Origin: Hafnia psychrotolerans
GTDB taxonomy: Bacteria; Pseudomonadota; Gammaproteobacteria; Enterobacterales; Enterobacteriaceae
Direction: 5' to 3'
DNA length: 64,000 nt
Assembly (NCBI RefSeq): GCF_014639435.1
Contig: NZ_BMFZ01000002.1
Coordinates: forward strand, 1-64,000
Shown: piece after piece, positions 19,558-30,314 of the stretch
How positions within the stretch are numbered: position 1 is the stretch's first letter
Layout of the letters: each line of letters begins with the position of its first letter
Program-made: the position numbers and the translations under genes
Notes under the pieces: generated by a model
The model's database searches: none
What the model was told of the DNA's origin: nothing
What the model saw: the letters and a program-made list of their open reading frames with translations, nothing else

Positions 19558-20631
19558 ATGAAAAAAATATCCGCCTCTTTATTGGTGCTGAGTCTGTTGG
19601 CCGCTGCCCCAGCGTTCGCTGCAGAAGCCACGCTCGCCGCTGTTCCTGCTGTGATTGCTCAGCATCAAGGTCCGGTGCGCATTGCTGTGATCCGTAATTT
19701 AGGTTCTGACGATAACACGACCCAATTTTTAGCCGGGACCATCAAAGAAGGCCGCAATCTGGGTTTTAAAGTCGACACCTTCCTCAGCAATGGTGACGAC
19801 GCCAAATTCCAGGACTTCGTCAACCAGGCCATCAGCCAGAAATATGACGGTATTATCCTGTCACAGGGCCGGGGGCCTTACTCCGTCGCACTGGTGAAAC
19901 GCATTACCGCTGCGGGCATTGCAGTCTCCGTATTCGATACTGAAGTCCCGGACAACCTGCCCGGCGTAACGGTGACTCGTCAGGATGATGCCTCGTTGAC
20001 CCACGCTTCCGTAGGGGAACTGGTAAAGGATTTCAACGGTAAAGCCAACATCATCAAATTATGGGTTGCCGGTTTCCCGCCGATGGAACGTCGTCAGAAA
20101 ACTTATGAAGAAATTCTTAAGCAAAATCCGGGCATTCATCAGTTGGAGTCTATCGGCGCCGTCTCCTCTGATGTGCAGGGAGATACCGCGAATAAAGTCG
20201 GTGCTATTTTAGCCAAATACCCGAAAGGTAAAATTGACGCCATCTGGGGTGCATGGGATGCCTTCAGTCAGGGCGCGTATAAAGCCTTGAAGGAAAACGG
20301 CCGTACTGAAATCAAACTCTACAGTATTGATGTATCCAACCAGGATCTGCAGATGATGCGAGAGAAAGGGAGTCCGTGGAAAATCACTGCGGCAGTCGAT
20401 ACTCAACTGATCGGCGCGGTAAACCTGCGCATTGTCGCGCTGAAAATTGCCGGTGAAAAAACGCCAGCTACTTATGAATTCCCGGCTCAGGCGATACCGC
20501 AAGCTTTGCTACAAAGCCAGAGCGGCGGCATCAACGTGACAGGTTTGAGCAAAATTATTCCGGGCTGGGGCAAATCTGAAGATTTCACCGCCCCGTGGTT
20601 TGCCACACTGGAAGCCAAATATAAGAAGTAA
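19558..20631 (+). CDS. Sugar ABC transporter periplasmic binding protein, solitary
   Basis: A 357-residue protein of the ribose/xylose-type periplasmic binding family. The signal peptide MKKISASLLVLSLLAAAPAF ends at AFA|A. The fold is seen in VRIAVIRNLGSDDNTTQFLA and in the repeating two-lobe pattern (YDGIILSQGRG, IDAIWGAWDAFSQGAYKAL). Unlike the usual case, no ATPase or permease gene accompanies it: the next genes are the complete xylose system on the other strand, which has its own binding protein. It could share the Xyl permease, use one elsewhere, or be left from a broken operon. CGGAG precedes the ATG at 19558. Confidence 0.85.
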   Translation: MKKISASLLVLSLLAAAPAFAAEATLAAVPAVIAQHQGPVRIAVIRNLGSDDNTTQFLAGTIKEGRNLGFKVDTFLSNGDDAKFQDFVNQAISQKYDGIILSQGRGPYSVALVKRITAAGIAVSVFDTEVPDNLPGVTVTRQDDASLTHASVGELVKDFNGKANIIKLWVAGFPPMERRQKTYEEILKQNPGIHQLESIGAVSSDVQGDTANKVGAILAKYPKGKIDAIWGAWDAFSQGAYKALKENGRTEIKLYSIDVSNQDLQMMREKGSPWKITAAVDTQLIGAVNLRIVALKIAGEKTPATYEFPAQAIPQALLQSQSGGINVTGLSKIIPGWGKSEDFTAPWFATLEAKYKK

Positions 20632-20647
20632 TCTCCCTTTAGCCTCC

Positions 20648-20674
20648 AATACGCCTGCATCACGCAGGTGTATT
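20648..20674. terminator. Terminator between the binding protein gene and xylR
   Basis: AATACGCCTGC pairs with GCAGGTGTATT (one G-T pair) around the loop ATCAC. It sits between convergent genes and probably serves both. The T-rich tails are weak on both sides. Confidence 0.65.
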
Positions 20675-20691
20675 CTTAGCAATTTTCCGCC

Positions 20692-21870
20692 TCAATAAAT
20701 GACTTCACCATGCCGGTCGCGATATTCTTTAGGCGTCATGTCATAGCCTTTTTTGAATACAGAATAAAAGTATTGCAGTGATGGATAGCCGCACATTTGT
20801 GAGATCTCATTGATAGAAATCGACGTCGCTGCCAGCAGATTTTTGGCGCGTTCCAGCTTCTCATCATGGATCACGCCATGAATAGTTTGACCGGTTTCAT
20901 CTTTGAATCTTTTTTCGAGATTTGAACGCGAAATACCAATAGCATCCAGGACTTGTTCAACCTTAATCCCTTTGCAGGCATGGTGACGGATATAGTGCAT
21001 CGCCTGAATAACTGCCGGATCACGCAGCGAACGAAAGTCGGTAGAACGGCGGGCCATCACTTTCACCGGCGGTACCAGGATACGTTGCAGAGGTAATTCA
21101 CGAGCATTCAGCAACTGGTGTAATAGCTTGGCGGCGCGGTAACCCATTTGCCGGGTGCCCTGTGCCACCGACGAAAGTGCAACCCGCGACAGGTAGCGGG
21201 TCAGCTCTTCGTTATCGATGCCAATCACGCTGAGTTTTTCTGGCACCGGAATGTCCAAATGTTCACAAACCTGCAAAAGATGACGAGCACGGGCATCCGT
21301 CACCGCGATAATTCCCGTTTGCTGTGGCAAGGTTTGCACCCAGTCAGCCAGACGGTTTTGCGCATGCTGCCAGTTCTCCGGCGCAGTTTCCATTCCCTGA
21401 TAAACCACACCTTGATATTGTTCAGCGGCCACCAACTGGCGGAACGCATGCTCACGTTCCTGAGCCCAGCGCTTGCCGCCTACACCGGGTAAACCGTAGA
21501 AAGCAAAACGGTTAATACCCTTTTCTTTAAGATGCATAAATGCCGCTTCCACCAGCGCATAATTATCGGTCGCAATGTAATGCACCGGTGGATAGTCCTC
21601 TTCGCGGTGGTAGGAACCCCCAACACCCACGATCGGTACGTTCAGGCCTTTAAGCACGCCTTCAATCGCACGGTCATCGAAGTCCGCGATGACACCATCA
21701 CCCAGCCAGTCGCGTATGTTATCGAGGCGACAGCGAAAGTCCTCTTCAATGAAAATATCCCAGTCGCTTTGCGATGCCTGCAAATACTCACCGACGCCCT
21801 CGACGACCTCGCGGTCATACACTTTATTGGCATTGAATAACAATGTGATCCGATAACGCTTTTCAAACAT
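20692..21870 (-). CDS. xylR: Xylose operon transcriptional activator XylR
   Basis: A 392-residue AraC-family regulator, the same length as E. coli XylR and very similar throughout (RITLLFNANKVYDREVVEGV at the start). The N-terminal part is a periplasmic-binding-protein-like D-xylose domain (IIAVTDARARHLLQVCEHL). The C-terminal part holds the two AraC helix-turn-helices (ISRSNLEKRFKDETGQTIH, INEISQMCGYPSLQYFYSVF). With xylose it activates xylAB and xylFGHR. The ATG at 21870 matches the E. coli start. It lies at the end of the xylFGH unit with a 168-base gap, so it may have its own weak promoter as in E. coli. Confidence 0.97.
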   Translation of the reverse strand: MFEKRYRITLLFNANKVYDREVVEGVGEYLQASQSDWDIFIEEDFRCRLDNIRDWLGDGVIADFDDRAIEGVLKGLNVPIVGVGGSYHREEDYPPVHYIATDNYALVEAAFMHLKEKGINRFAFYGLPGVGGKRWAQEREHAFRQLVAAEQYQGVVYQGMETAPENWQHAQNRLADWVQTLPQQTGIIAVTDARARHLLQVCEHLDIPVPEKLSVIGIDNEELTRYLSRVALSSVAQGTRQMGYRAAKLLHQLLNARELPLQRILVPPVKVMARRSTDFRSLRDPAVIQAMHYIRHHACKGIKVEQVLDAIGISRSNLEKRFKDETGQTIHGVIHDEKLERAKNLLAATSISINEISQMCGYPSLQYFYSVFKKGYDMTPKEYRDRHGEVIY

Positions 21871-22038
21871 ATCGGTTTCTCTACGGTGGTTTACGCAAAA
21901 AACAAACCGGGTCATTCATGCCACGGCTTGTAGGAATCAGTTCGATATCACAACCCTACCTCAGTTGCAGCAATAGCGCTGATTTCTTTAAAATTTAGCC
22001 AATATTTTCCCAACGCTCCTGCACGTTGGAAGGTCTAT

Positions 22039-23238
22039 TTAGGCCCGTCGTTTGGTCGCTGAATCCATCCAGACCGCCAGCAGCAAGATCGCGCCTTTGA
22101 CGATGTACTGCCAGAACGACGGAACATCCAGCATACTCATGCCGTTATCCAGCGAGGCCATGATGAAAGCCCCCATCACTGCCCCGGCTACGCTGCCCAC
22201 GCCCCCGGCCAGGCTGGTGCCGCCAATGACGCAGGCGGCAATGGCATCCAGTTCGGCAATGTTGCCTGCGGAAGGTGAACCCGCACCCAATCGGGAGGTG
22301 AGGATCAGCCCCGCAATCGCGACCATCAGCCCGTTGATGGCAAATACCGCCATCTTACTTCGCTCGACATTCACGCCAGATAACCGTGCCGCATCGATGT
22401 TGCCACCGATAGCATAGATACGTCGGCCAAATGCCGTGCGTGATGCCATAAAAATACCACCGAGCATCAGGGCAACCAGCACCAACACCGGTGTCGGTAC
22501 GCCGCGATACTCATTAAGCAGCAGTACTGCCCCCAACGCGATAACGGCGGTCAGCGCCTGCCGGGCGACATCACTTTTAGCCTGAGTAAGCGGTAGCCCC
22601 AATGCAGCCCGCTGTTTGCGCCGGTGCCACTGCCAGCCGATAAACAGCGCCAGAGCAACAACACCGATACCAAAACCCACACCATCAGGTAAATAACTTT
22701 GCCCGATCAGTGACATTGCAGGCGTGGTTGGCGCAACGGTCGTCCCGCTGGTGATGCCAATGAGTATCCCGCGAAATGCCAGCATCCCAGCCAGTGTCAC
22801 GATGAACGATGGCACCTTACGATAAGCCACCCACCAACCATTCCAGGCACCCAGTAACAAGCCTAGCAGCAAGGTGACCGCAATCGTCAGGGGTAGCGGC
22901 CAGCCCAGCCACACATCAAAGATAGCAGCAACCCCACCCAGTAACCCCATCATGGAACCGACGGAGAGATCAATTTCGGCCGAAATAATGACAAATACCA
23001 TACCGACCGCCAAAATGCCGGTGATCGCGGTCTGGCGAAGCAAGTTGGAGACATTACGCGCACTGATATAAGCACCGTCTGTTGTCAGTGAGAAGAACAC
23101 GATGATCACGGCGATCGCCGCCAGCATGACGTACACTTGCAAGTTGATATTTTTGAGCGACTGTAACGAGAAAAGTGACGGTGATCTGATGGGTTCGTCC
23201 GCCGCTTCCGGCGCGCCCAATGGCGTTAATTTAGACAT
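22039..23238 (-). CDS. xylH: D-xylose ABC transporter permease XylH
   Basis: A 399-residue inner-membrane permease of the ribose/xylose class with about ten helices ([17 protein letters not shown] onward). The permease EAA-like loop is replaced, as usual in this class, by the conserved [20 protein letters not shown]. It forms the membrane channel that XylF and XylG serve. The ATG at 23238 is preferred over a GTG nine bases earlier because AAGGAG is correctly spaced only for the ATG. It overlaps the end of xylG by 8 bases, implying coupled translation. Confidence 0.95.
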   Translation of the reverse strand: MSKLTPLGAPEAADEPIRSPSLFSLQSLKNINLQVYVMLAAIAVIIVFFSLTTDGAYISARNVSNLLRQTAITGILAVGMVFVIISAEIDLSVGSMMGLLGGVAAIFDVWLGWPLPLTIAVTLLLGLLLGAWNGWWVAYRKVPSFIVTLAGMLAFRGILIGITSGTTVAPTTPAMSLIGQSYLPDGVGFGIGVVALALFIGWQWHRRKQRAALGLPLTQAKSDVARQALTAVIALGAVLLLNEYRGVPTPVLVLVALMLGGIFMASRTAFGRRIYAIGGNIDAARLSGVNVERSKMAVFAINGLMVAIAGLILTSRLGAGSPSAGNIAELDAIAACVIGGTSLAGGVGSVAGAVMGAFIMASLDNGMSMLDVPSFWQYIVKGAILLLAVWMDSATKRRA

Positions 23239-24787
23239 GAATTTCACTCCTTAAAGCAGATTCCATAACCTGTTGCTGGGTTAAATTGTCATTTTTCAGA
23301 CAGGCTTTGAGCTGCCCCAGATGCATAACCAAGATCCGGTCACTCAAACCGAGAACTTCAGGCAGTTCAGAAGAGATCACAATAACCGCCATCCCCTGAG
23401 CAGCCAATTGACTGATAAGTTTATAGATTTCCTGCTTTGCCCCGACATCGATACCGCGCGTAGGCTCATCCAGAATGAGGATTTTGGGTTTAAGCAACAG
23501 GCAGCGAGCAAGGATAGCTTTTTGCTGATTACCGCCACTTAACCTGCCAATGGCCAGAGTAGAAGTGGTGGTTTTAATTTTGAGTTTGGCGATCGATTGT
23601 CTGATGTTTTCCTGCTCGCGAGCATCGTTAATCACGCCCGCTGACGTAAAATCGCTGAGGGCAGCCAGTGTAATGTTACTCCCGACCGCCATCACCGGAA
23701 CAATGCCGTCACGTTTACGGTCTTCCGGCACCATTGCCATTCCATGGGACATGGCGTCACGGCAATTTACGATGTTGACTCTTTTTTCTGCCAGCCAGAC
23801 CTCCCCTTGCCAACGACCAGGATAGACACCAAACAGGCACTCCATGGTTTCTGTTCGCCCCGCGCCAACCAAGCCAGCGACGCCCAGGACTTCACCGGCA
23901 TGCAGATTGAAGCTCACGTCATCGACCCGTTTTATATGACGATTGACTGGATGCCATGCACTCAGATGCTCAACTCGCAATACTTCGACACCAGGCTGTC
24001 GTTGGCGGGGAGGAAAAAGCTCCGTCAATTCCCGTCCGACCATCATGGCGATGATCTCCTGTTCACTCACGCCCCTGGCATCGCGGGTCGCGATATGTTG
24101 GCCATCACGGATGACGCAAAGCTTGTCAGAAATCGCCCTGACTTCGTTGAGTTTATGGGAAATGTAAATACAAGCGATATCGTGATTGCGCAGATCACGG
24201 ATAATGTCTAGCAGGATCTCCGTTTCACTTTCCGTCAGTGACGCTGTCGGTTCATCAAGCACCAAGAGCCGCACTTGCTTATTGAGCGCCTTGGCGATTT
24301 CCACCAGTTGACGCTGGCCAAGTCCCAGTTCGCCGACCCGCGTATGCGGGTCAATCTCCAATTTGACCTGCGCCAGCATTCTTTGGCAGCGTAAATACAT
24401 CTGGTCGGTATCGAGCAGGCCGTATTGCCCCCATTCGTTTCCCAGAAACATATTTTCTAAAACGCTTAACTGCTTCACCAGCGCCAGTTCCTGATGAATA
24501 ATCGCAATACCTTTTTGTTCCGTTTCGCGGATCCCCTTTGCCATCAGTTTCTCGCCGGAGAAATAAATCTCTCCGTCAAATGTCCCGAAAGGATAAATGC
24601 CGCACAGTACTTTCATCAGGGTCGATTTACCTGAACCATTTTCACCACAAAGTGAGAGCACTTCTCCAGCATCCAGCTGGATACTGATATTATCGACGGC
24701 CTTTACCACGCCAAATTGCTTAGTGATATTACGCATATCAAGTAGGCGCGTTTTTTCCGGTGATCCAGATATAGGTAATCCAGACAT
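23231..24787 (-). CDS. xylG: D-xylose ABC transporter ATP-binding protein XylG
   Basis: A 518-residue protein with two fused ABC ATPase domains, as usual for pentose importers. The first has Walker [10 protein letters not shown] (48-56), signature LGLGQRQ and Walker [11 protein letters not shown]. The second has a degenerate Walker A (GLVGAGRTE), signature [10 protein letters not shown] and [10 protein letters not shown]. The degenerate second P-loop is normal for this family. It powers D-xylose uptake with XylF and XylH. Downstream of xylF across an 87-base gap that contains a hairpin. Confidence 0.96.
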   Translation of the reverse strand: MSGLPISGSPEKTRLLDMRNITKQFGVVKAVDNISIQLDAGEVLSLCGENGSGKSTLMKVLCGIYPFGTFDGEIYFSGEKLMAKGIRETEQKGIAIIHQELALVKQLSVLENMFLGNEWGQYGLLDTDQMYLRCQRMLAQVKLEIDPHTRVGELGLGQRQLVEIAKALNKQVRLLVLDEPTASLTESETEILLDIIRDLRNHDIACIYISHKLNEVRAISDKLCVIRDGQHIATRDARGVSEQEIIAMMVGRELTELFPPRQRQPGVEVLRVEHLSAWHPVNRHIKRVDDVSFNLHAGEVLGVAGLVGAGRTETMECLFGVYPGRWQGEVWLAEKRVNIVNCRDAMSHGMAMVPEDRKRDGIVPVMAVGSNITLAALSDFTSAGVINDAREQENIRQSIAKLKIKTTTSTLAIGRLSGGNQQKAILARCLLLKPKILILDEPTRGIDVGAKQEIYKLISQLAAQGMAVIVISSELPEVLGLSDRILVMHLGQLKACLKNDNLTQQQVMESALRSEIHV

Positions 24788-24803
24788 AATTAACCTCGCA
24801 GCA

Positions 24804-24839
24804 CTCTGACATTCTTATCAATATTCAAAAATGTCAGAG
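24804..24839 (-). terminator. Intercistronic hairpin between xylF and xylG
   Basis: CTCTGACATT (24804-24813) and AATGTCAGAG (24830-24839) form a 10-bp stem around a 16-base loop. Placed after the binding-protein gene, such hairpins often stabilise or partly end the message so that the binding protein outnumbers the membrane parts. That role is inferred. Confidence 0.55.
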
Positions 24840-24874
24840 CCGCTCAATGACAGAAAAAGAGTGCAAAATAAAAA

Positions 24875-25870
24875 TTATTTAAGATCGGATGCTTTATGGA
24901 ACCCGTCGGCAATCACCGTGCTGTCAATATTACTTTTATCAACCGGAATAGGGGTTAATAAATAAGAAGGGACGTCTTTCATGCCATTATTTAAGGTGGC
25001 GTTAGATTTAGGATTTTCACCTTTGGCCAGTTCCACAGCAATTTCAGCCGCATCATTAGCCAGCTTAGTGATCGGTTTATAAACGGTCATGGTCTGGGTT
25101 CCCGCCTCAATACGCTTAATGGCAGCAAGATCCGCATCCTGGCCGGAAATGGCCACTTTGCCAGCCAACCCTTGCGCAGAAAGTGCCTGAACGGCACCGC
25201 CCGCTGTCGCGTCATTGGAAGCGACGACTGCATCAATTTTGTTATTATTGGCCGTCAGCGCATTTTCCATGATTTTAAGCGCATTTTCCGGCAACCAACC
25301 ATCCGCCCACTGATCGCCAACGATCTTTATTTTCCCCTCTTTTATCAAAGGGGTTAGCACTTTCATCTGACCGGAGCGGAACAGTTTGGCATTATTGTCG
25401 ACTGGCGAGCCTCCCATCAAGAAGTAGTTGCCTTGCGGCACACGCTCAACCAGGCTTTGTGCCTGTAATTCGCCCACTTTCTCGTTATCAAATGAAATAT
25501 AAAAATCAATATCTGCGTTGTTAATCATCCGGTCGTAGGCTAGAACTTTAATGCCTTCCCTTTTGGCCTCGGCGATAACATTACTCAACACTTTACCGTT
25601 ATAGGGGATAATCACCAGGACATCGACACCGCGATTGATCATATTTTCAATCTGTGCCATCTGTGTTTCTTCATTTCCGTTAGCAGATTGCACAAACACA
25701 TCAGCGCCCAGTGTTTTGGCTTTCGCTACAAATATATCCCTGTCTTTTTGCCAACGCTCCAGTCGCAAGTCATCGATTGCCATACCAATTTTGATCTCTT
25801 TTGCCATCCCGAGATGGCTGAAAAGGAGTATGGCGGCGCTGGCACTGAGTAACAATGTTTTCATTTTCAT
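24875..25870 (-). CDS. xylF: D-xylose-binding periplasmic protein XylF
   Basis: A 331-residue periplasmic protein. The signal peptide (MKMKTLLLSASAAILLFSHL) ends at GMA|K, and the mature part begins EIKIGMAIDDLRLERWQKDR, the E. coli XylF-type opening. Ligand-lobe motifs such as VVASNDATAGGAVQAL and VAISGQDADLAAIKR are present. It captures D-xylose for XylGH. First gene of xylFGHR, divergent from xylA. Either of two close ATGs (25870, 25864) could start it. Confidence 0.95.
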   Translation of the reverse strand: MKMKTLLLSASAAILLFSHLGMAKEIKIGMAIDDLRLERWQKDRDIFVAKAKTLGADVFVQSANGNEETQMAQIENMINRGVDVLVIIPYNGKVLSNVIAEAKREGIKVLAYDRMINNADIDFYISFDNEKVGELQAQSLVERVPQGNYFLMGGSPVDNNAKLFRSGQMKVLTPLIKEGKIKIVGDQWADGWLPENALKIMENALTANNNKIDAVVASNDATAGGAVQALSAQGLAGKVAISGQDADLAAIKRIEAGTQTMTVYKPITKLANDAAEIAVELAKGENPKSNATLNNGMKDVPSYLLTPIPVDKSNIDSTVIADGFHKASDLK

Positions 25871-26267
25871 CTTCTAAAACCTTTTTTATAAAGAGGTAGG
25901 GAAAGAGAAATAAATAAATGTGGAAGCAACCACAGGGAATGTTGTTGCGGATGAATTGTTGTCGCTTAGCCATTATTCAGCAATTGCAGATTTTAACCCT
26001 CGCATTACGTTTTTTAGTTTCTTTTCTAATATTTGATGGAGATCATGGTTTGCTTGCAATAGCCCTATTAGCAGCACTGACTTGCTCGCGGAGCCTCGGC
26101 TTATTAAAATCAATCGTATTTAATTGGCTATTTATGCGATCTAACGCACAGTTAATAATTAAGTTAATTTGAGTGTTAAATAACGTAATTGTGGGACAGC
26201 CTGACAACTCCGAAGATACCCCCTCTCACCTCCCAGCAAAACTGGGCCAGTTTCTAAGGAGTTTTCA
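25871..26267. promoter_or_regulatory. xylF-xylA divergent control region with candidate CRP site
   Basis: A 397-base AT-rich region separates the divergent xylFGHR and xylAB units and holds no gene. At 26032-26047, TTTGA-TGGAGA-TCATG fits the CRP consensus TGTGA-N6-TCACA at 7 of 10 positions, the only good match I see. XylR sites are expected on either side of it, as in E. coli, but I could not define them reliably. Regulation would be xylose induction plus catabolite repression. Confidence 0.6.
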
Positions 26268-27587
26268 ATGCACGCTTATTTTGACAAGCTTGACGCGGTT
26301 CGCTACGAAGGAACTCACAGCAAAAACCCTCTCTCATTTCGCCATTACAATCCAAATGAGGTCATTCTCGGCAAAACCATGGCTGAGCATCTGAGATTTG
26401 CCGCTTGCTACTGGCATACATTCTGCTGGAATGGTTCAGACATGTTTGGTGTGGGGGCGTTTGACCGCCCATGGCAGCAACCCGGAGACGCCCTGGCCTT
26501 AGCAAAACGTAAAGCCGATGTGGCATTCGAATTCTTCACAAAGCTCAGCGTCCCTTACTACTGTTTCCACGACGCCGATGTGTCACCGGAAGGCAACTCG
26601 CTGAAAGAATATGTCAATAATTTTGCCGTCATGACCGACGTACTGGCGCAGAAGCAGGAGAGCAGCGGCGTAAAACTGTTGTGGGGTACAGCCAACTGTT
26701 TCTCCCATCCTCGCTACGGTGCCGGCGCGGCAACCAATCCGGATCCTGAAATTTTTGCCTGGGCCGCCACGCAGGTCTTTACTGCCATGAATGCCACGAA
26801 ACAACTTGGCGGTGAAAACTACGTGCTATGGGGCGGACGTGAAGGTTACGAAACACTGCTTAACACGGATTTACGCCAGGAACGTGAGCAAATTGGTCGT
26901 TTCATGCAACTGGTGGTCGAGCATAAACACAAAACCGGGTTCCAGGGGACATTACTGATTGAACCCAAACCCCAGGAACCGACTAAGCATCAATATGATT
27001 ATGACGTTGCCTCAGTCTATGGCTTCCTGCAGCAATTTGGGCTGGAAAAAGAGATCAAAGTTAACGTAGAAGCCAACCACGCAACGCTGGCAGGCCATTC
27101 GTTCCATCACGAAATTGCGAATGCCATTGCCTTGGGAGTTTTTGGCTCCGTGGATGCCAACCGTGGTGACCCTCAGTGTGGCTGGGATACCGATCAGTTC
27201 CCTAACAGCGTCGAAGAAAATGCGCTGGTGATGTATGAAATCATCAAAGCGGGCGGTTTCACTACCGGGGGCCTGAACTTCGATGCCAAAGTTCGCCGTC
27301 AGAGTACCGACAAGTATGACCTTTTCTATGGACATATTGGCGGTATGGATACCATGGCGCTGGCGCTGAAAGTTGCCGCGAAAATGATTGCCGATGGTGA
27401 GCTCGACAAACACGTTGCTCAACGTTATTCAGGTTGGAATACTGAGTTAGGCCAGCAGATTTTGCAGGGCAAAATGTCACTGGATGAACTGGCCAAGTTT
27501 GCACAGCAACAACAGTTAGCGCCGGTGCATCAGAGCGGTCATCAGGAGCAACTGGAAAATCTGGTTAACCGTTACCTTTTCGGTTGA
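26268..27587 (+). CDS. xylA: Xylose isomerase XylA
   Basis: A 439-residue cytoplasmic enzyme converting D-xylose to D-xylulose, using two divalent metals. The catalytic pair is in YCFHDADV (His101, Asp104). The family signatures [10 protein letters not shown] and [17 protein letters not shown], which carry metal-binding Glu, His and Asp, are intact. Length is within one residue of E. coli XylA. AAGGAG precedes the ATG. First gene of xylAB, with 198 bases before xylB. Confidence 0.98.
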   Translation: MHAYFDKLDAVRYEGTHSKNPLSFRHYNPNEVILGKTMAEHLRFAACYWHTFCWNGSDMFGVGAFDRPWQQPGDALALAKRKADVAFEFFTKLSVPYYCFHDADVSPEGNSLKEYVNNFAVMTDVLAQKQESSGVKLLWGTANCFSHPRYGAGAATNPDPEIFAWAATQVFTAMNATKQLGGENYVLWGGREGYETLLNTDLRQEREQIGRFMQLVVEHKHKTGFQGTLLIEPKPQEPTKHQYDYDVASVYGFLQQFGLEKEIKVNVEANHATLAGHSFHHEIANAIALGVFGSVDANRGDPQCGWDTDQFPNSVEENALVMYEIIKAGGFTTGGLNFDAKVRRQSTDKYDLFYGHIGGMDTMALALKVAAKMIADGELDKHVAQRYSGWNTELGQQILQGKMSLDELAKFAQQQQLAPVHQSGHQEQLENLVNRYLFG

Positions 27588-27785
27588 TTGCAATCTAGCT
27601 GCCACAGCAAATCTGCTCCGTGATAGCTGTACGATACCCCGAAATGGGATACTCGACAGATTACCTGGCGCAAGGACGGCGGCAAATGAATGCCCCAGGT
27701 GCTGACATCAGTCAGTGACTGGGGTAAGTGAAGGCAACCAACACACCTGCACATTGAAAGATGGCGGGTACAGGAAGAGGTGAAT

Positions 27786-29240
27786 ATGTATCTCGGTATC
27801 GATCTCGGTACATCCGGTGTAAAAGCCATTTTGCTCAGCGAATCCGGGCAGGTCGTCGCCACTCATAGCGAACCGCTCACCCTTTCTCGCCCTCATCCTT
27901 TATGGTCAGAACAGGATCCTGAGCAGTGGTGGAGTGCAACTGACAACGCTATTTTGGCGCTGGCAGCAATACAGGATCTCTCCAGCGTAAAAGCCCTGGG
28001 CCTGACCGGGCAAATGCACGGTGCCACGCTGCTCGGTGCGCACGGAGAGGTATTACGTCCGGCTATCTTATGGAATGACGGACGCAGCTTTAAACAATGT
28101 CTTGCGCTGGAGGAAGCCGTACCCGAATCCCGTCATGTTACGGGTAACGTCATGATGCCTGGCTTCACCGCGCCTAAATTAGCATGGGTAAAACAACATG
28201 AGCCTGAGGTGTTTAACCAGATAGATAAAGTATTGTTGCCCAAAGATTATCTACGCTGGCGTATCAGCGGAAATTTTGCCACGGATATGTCAGATGCGGC
28301 AGGAACCCTGTGGCTGGATGTGGCTAAACGCGACTGGAGTGACGTGATGCTCAACGCCTGCTCGCTTCGTCGTAGCCAGATGCCAACACTGTTCGAAGGC
28401 TGCCAGATAACCGGCAACGTTTCCACCGAGTTGGCCGAACGCTGGGGTACCGGTTGCATACCCGTGATTGCCGGTGGCGGTGACAATGCGGCAGGTGCGG
28501 TGGGCGTTGGGCTATATCGTGCAGGTCAGGCCATGCTCTCTCTCGGGACGTCTGGCGTCTATTTTGCCGTCAGCGACGGTTTCCTCAGTAATCCGCAGCA
28601 AGCCGTACATAGTTTCTGCCACGCCTTACCCGATACCTGGCATTTGATGTCCGTGATGCTCAGCGCCGCCTCTTGCCTCGACTGGGCGGCAAAACTGACC
28701 GGTATGGCCTCGGTAGGTGACTTACTGGCGCGGGTTGAGCAATCGACTCCCTCTGAATCACCGGTGTGGTTTCTGCCCTATCTGTCCGGCGAACGGACAC
28801 CCCACAACAACCCGCAGGCTAAAGGCACGCTGTTTGGTCTTACACATGAGCATGGGCCAGCGGATATCGGCCGCGCGGTACTTGAAGGCGTCGGTTTTGC
28901 GCTGGCAGACGGCATGGATGCGCTGCATGCTACCGGTCTGAAACCGGATTCGATCATCCTGATTGGCGGTGGCGCACGCAGTGGTTACTGGCGGCAAATG
29001 CTGGCCGATATCAGCGGGCAAACGCTTGAGTATCGTACCGGTGGGGATGTTGGCCCGGCGCTGGGTGCCGCCAGACTGGCGCAAATTGCTATGAACCCGC
29101 AGCAATCTTTCGAGGTGTTACTGCCAGCACTGCCTCTTGAACAAACGCATAAACCGGATGCGGCAAAACACCACGCCTACAACGAGCGTCGCAAGGTATT
29201 CAGCGAGTTATACCAGCGTCTATTACCCTTAATGAGTTGA
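27786..29240 (+). CDS. xylB: Xylulokinase XylB
   Basis: A 484-residue FGGY-family kinase that phosphorylates D-xylulose to xylulose 5-phosphate, feeding the pentose phosphate pathway. The phosphate-binding opening YLGIDLGTSGVKAILL, the substrate segment GQMHGATLL and the FGGY C-terminal signature region GVGFALADGMDAL are present. The ATG at 27786 gives exactly the E. coli length and has GAGG upstream; a GTG six bases earlier lacks a suitable site. Confidence 0.97.
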   Translation: MYLGIDLGTSGVKAILLSESGQVVATHSEPLTLSRPHPLWSEQDPEQWWSATDNAILALAAIQDLSSVKALGLTGQMHGATLLGAHGEVLRPAILWNDGRSFKQCLALEEAVPESRHVTGNVMMPGFTAPKLAWVKQHEPEVFNQIDKVLLPKDYLRWRISGNFATDMSDAAGTLWLDVAKRDWSDVMLNACSLRRSQMPTLFEGCQITGNVSTELAERWGTGCIPVIAGGGDNAAGAVGVGLYRAGQAMLSLGTSGVYFAVSDGFLSNPQQAVHSFCHALPDTWHLMSVMLSAASCLDWAAKLTGMASVGDLLARVEQSTPSESPVWFLPYLSGERTPHNNPQAKGTLFGLTHEHGPADIGRAVLEGVGFALADGMDALHATGLKPDSIILIGGGARSGYWRQMLADISGQTLEYRTGGDVGPALGAARLAQIAMNPQQSFEVLLPALPLEQTHKPDAAKHHAYNERRKVFSELYQRLLPLMS

Positions 29241-29360
29241 GCGTAGTGACTGGCGTTGTTTGACCCACCAGCGCCTTGGTGAAACCGATGCCAAACAGAC
29301 GAGGTCGCGGTCAGGATCTCTGGCGCACGATTCAGGTAACGCCAACGCTGTACGCTTTCA

Positions 29361-29401
29361 AAAGTTAAGCCGTCGGGTTATTCCTCCGACGGCTTAACTT
29401 T
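29361..29401 (+). terminator. Strong terminator hairpin after xylAB
   Basis: A 16-bp perfect stem (AAAGTTAAGCCGTCGG with its reverse complement) closes a nine-base loop. It lies 120 bases after xylB. The T-run on the plus side is short, while TTTTG follows on the minus side, so it may act in both directions. Confidence 0.75.
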
Positions 29402-29915
29402 AGCTATTGAATTCCATCTTATAACGATAATAGCCAGTGACTAACCACTGGCCTCTACCACCGCTGAATGTTTCTGCAATACGATGACATCCATTAGAGG
29501 GATATCAGTAAATATTGGTGTCAAAAATAATCGTAACCTCACCGCAATAGGTCCCTGGCCGGGTTTTCAGCAGGGTATCAACATCCCGCTGGCTGACCAG
29601 AAAATCCAGGCTTCCCGTCTTATTCTGCCAAACGCTTTCGTCAAGAATATCATCCCGTTGCGCTCGCCACCGGCTACCCGCGGTTTGCGTGATGCCGATG
29701 AGCCAGGCGTGTGGTCAACGATATTCTCCGGCAGCGTCTGCACCGGCACCCGCTGCGACGAGTTATCACGTTTCAGGACGCAGTCTTAACCGTTCTACTG
29801 CTCACACGTAAGGTTGCAAATGACATACACTGGATTATTAATTCATACTCAGTTTTGTGGCATAGCTCACACTTTAATTGTATGATGAATGCGTCACCTC
29901 ACTGGAACGAAGGCT
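29402..29915. other. Unexplained stretch between xylB and yohJ
   Basis: About 510 bases in which I cannot assign a gene. A plus-strand frame from 29484 to 29789 stays open for 101 codons (GPWPGFQQGINIPLADQKIQ, later NAFVKNIIPLRSPPATRG) but has no good ribosome site and no family I recognise. A short inverted repeat, CCAGTG-ACTAAC-CACTGG, lies near 29432-29449. The end should hold the yohJ promoter. It may be a decayed gene. Confidence 0.4.
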
Positions 29916-30314
29916 ATGGGCAACATAATAACGCTGTTATTGCAATATATTCGCGCTTTTATAGTGATATATCTCTGTTTGTACGCCGGTATTGGTATTT
30001 CATCCCTGCTGCCGCTCACCATCCCCGGCAGTATTATCGGAATGCTCATTTTGTTTACCCTACTCAGTACCCAGATCTTACCTTATCGCTGGGTTAAACC
30101 CGGCTGTAGTGTATTGATCCGCTATATGGCGTTACTGTTCGTGCCTATCGGCGTCGGGGTGATGAGTTACTACGATGTGTTGCGCACTCAGTTTGGCCCG
30201 CTGGTTGTCTCTTGTTTCATCAGTACGCTGATGGTGCTGCTGGTCACCGCCTACTGTTCTCACTATGTTCACCGGGAACGTCCCATCACCGGCGAGCCGG
30301 AGGAAAAACCATGA
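29916..30314 (+). CDS. yohJ: LrgA/CidA-type membrane protein YohJ
   Basis: A 132-residue inner-membrane protein of the LrgA/CidA holin-like family, identical in length to E. coli YohJ and closely similar ([20 protein letters not shown], then [18 protein letters not shown]). It has four predicted helices. With YohK it forms an LrgAB-type pair, which in several bacteria affects autolysis or transports small carboxylates such as pyruvate. The ATG at 29916 follows AAGG closely. It overlaps yohK by 4 bases (ATGA). Confidence 0.93.
   Translation: MGNIITLLLQYIRAFIVIYLCLYAGIGISSLLPLTIPGSIIGMLILFTLLSTQILPYRWVKPGCSVLIRYMALLFVPIGVGVMSYYDVLRTQFGPLVVSCFISTLMVLLVTAYCSHYVHRERPITGEPEEKP

Noticed and set aside
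25918-26172. 84-codon frame in the xylF-xylA intergenic region
   Set aside because: It runs through the divergent control region with the candidate CRP site, has no ribosome site, and its content is that of AT-rich noncoding DNA.
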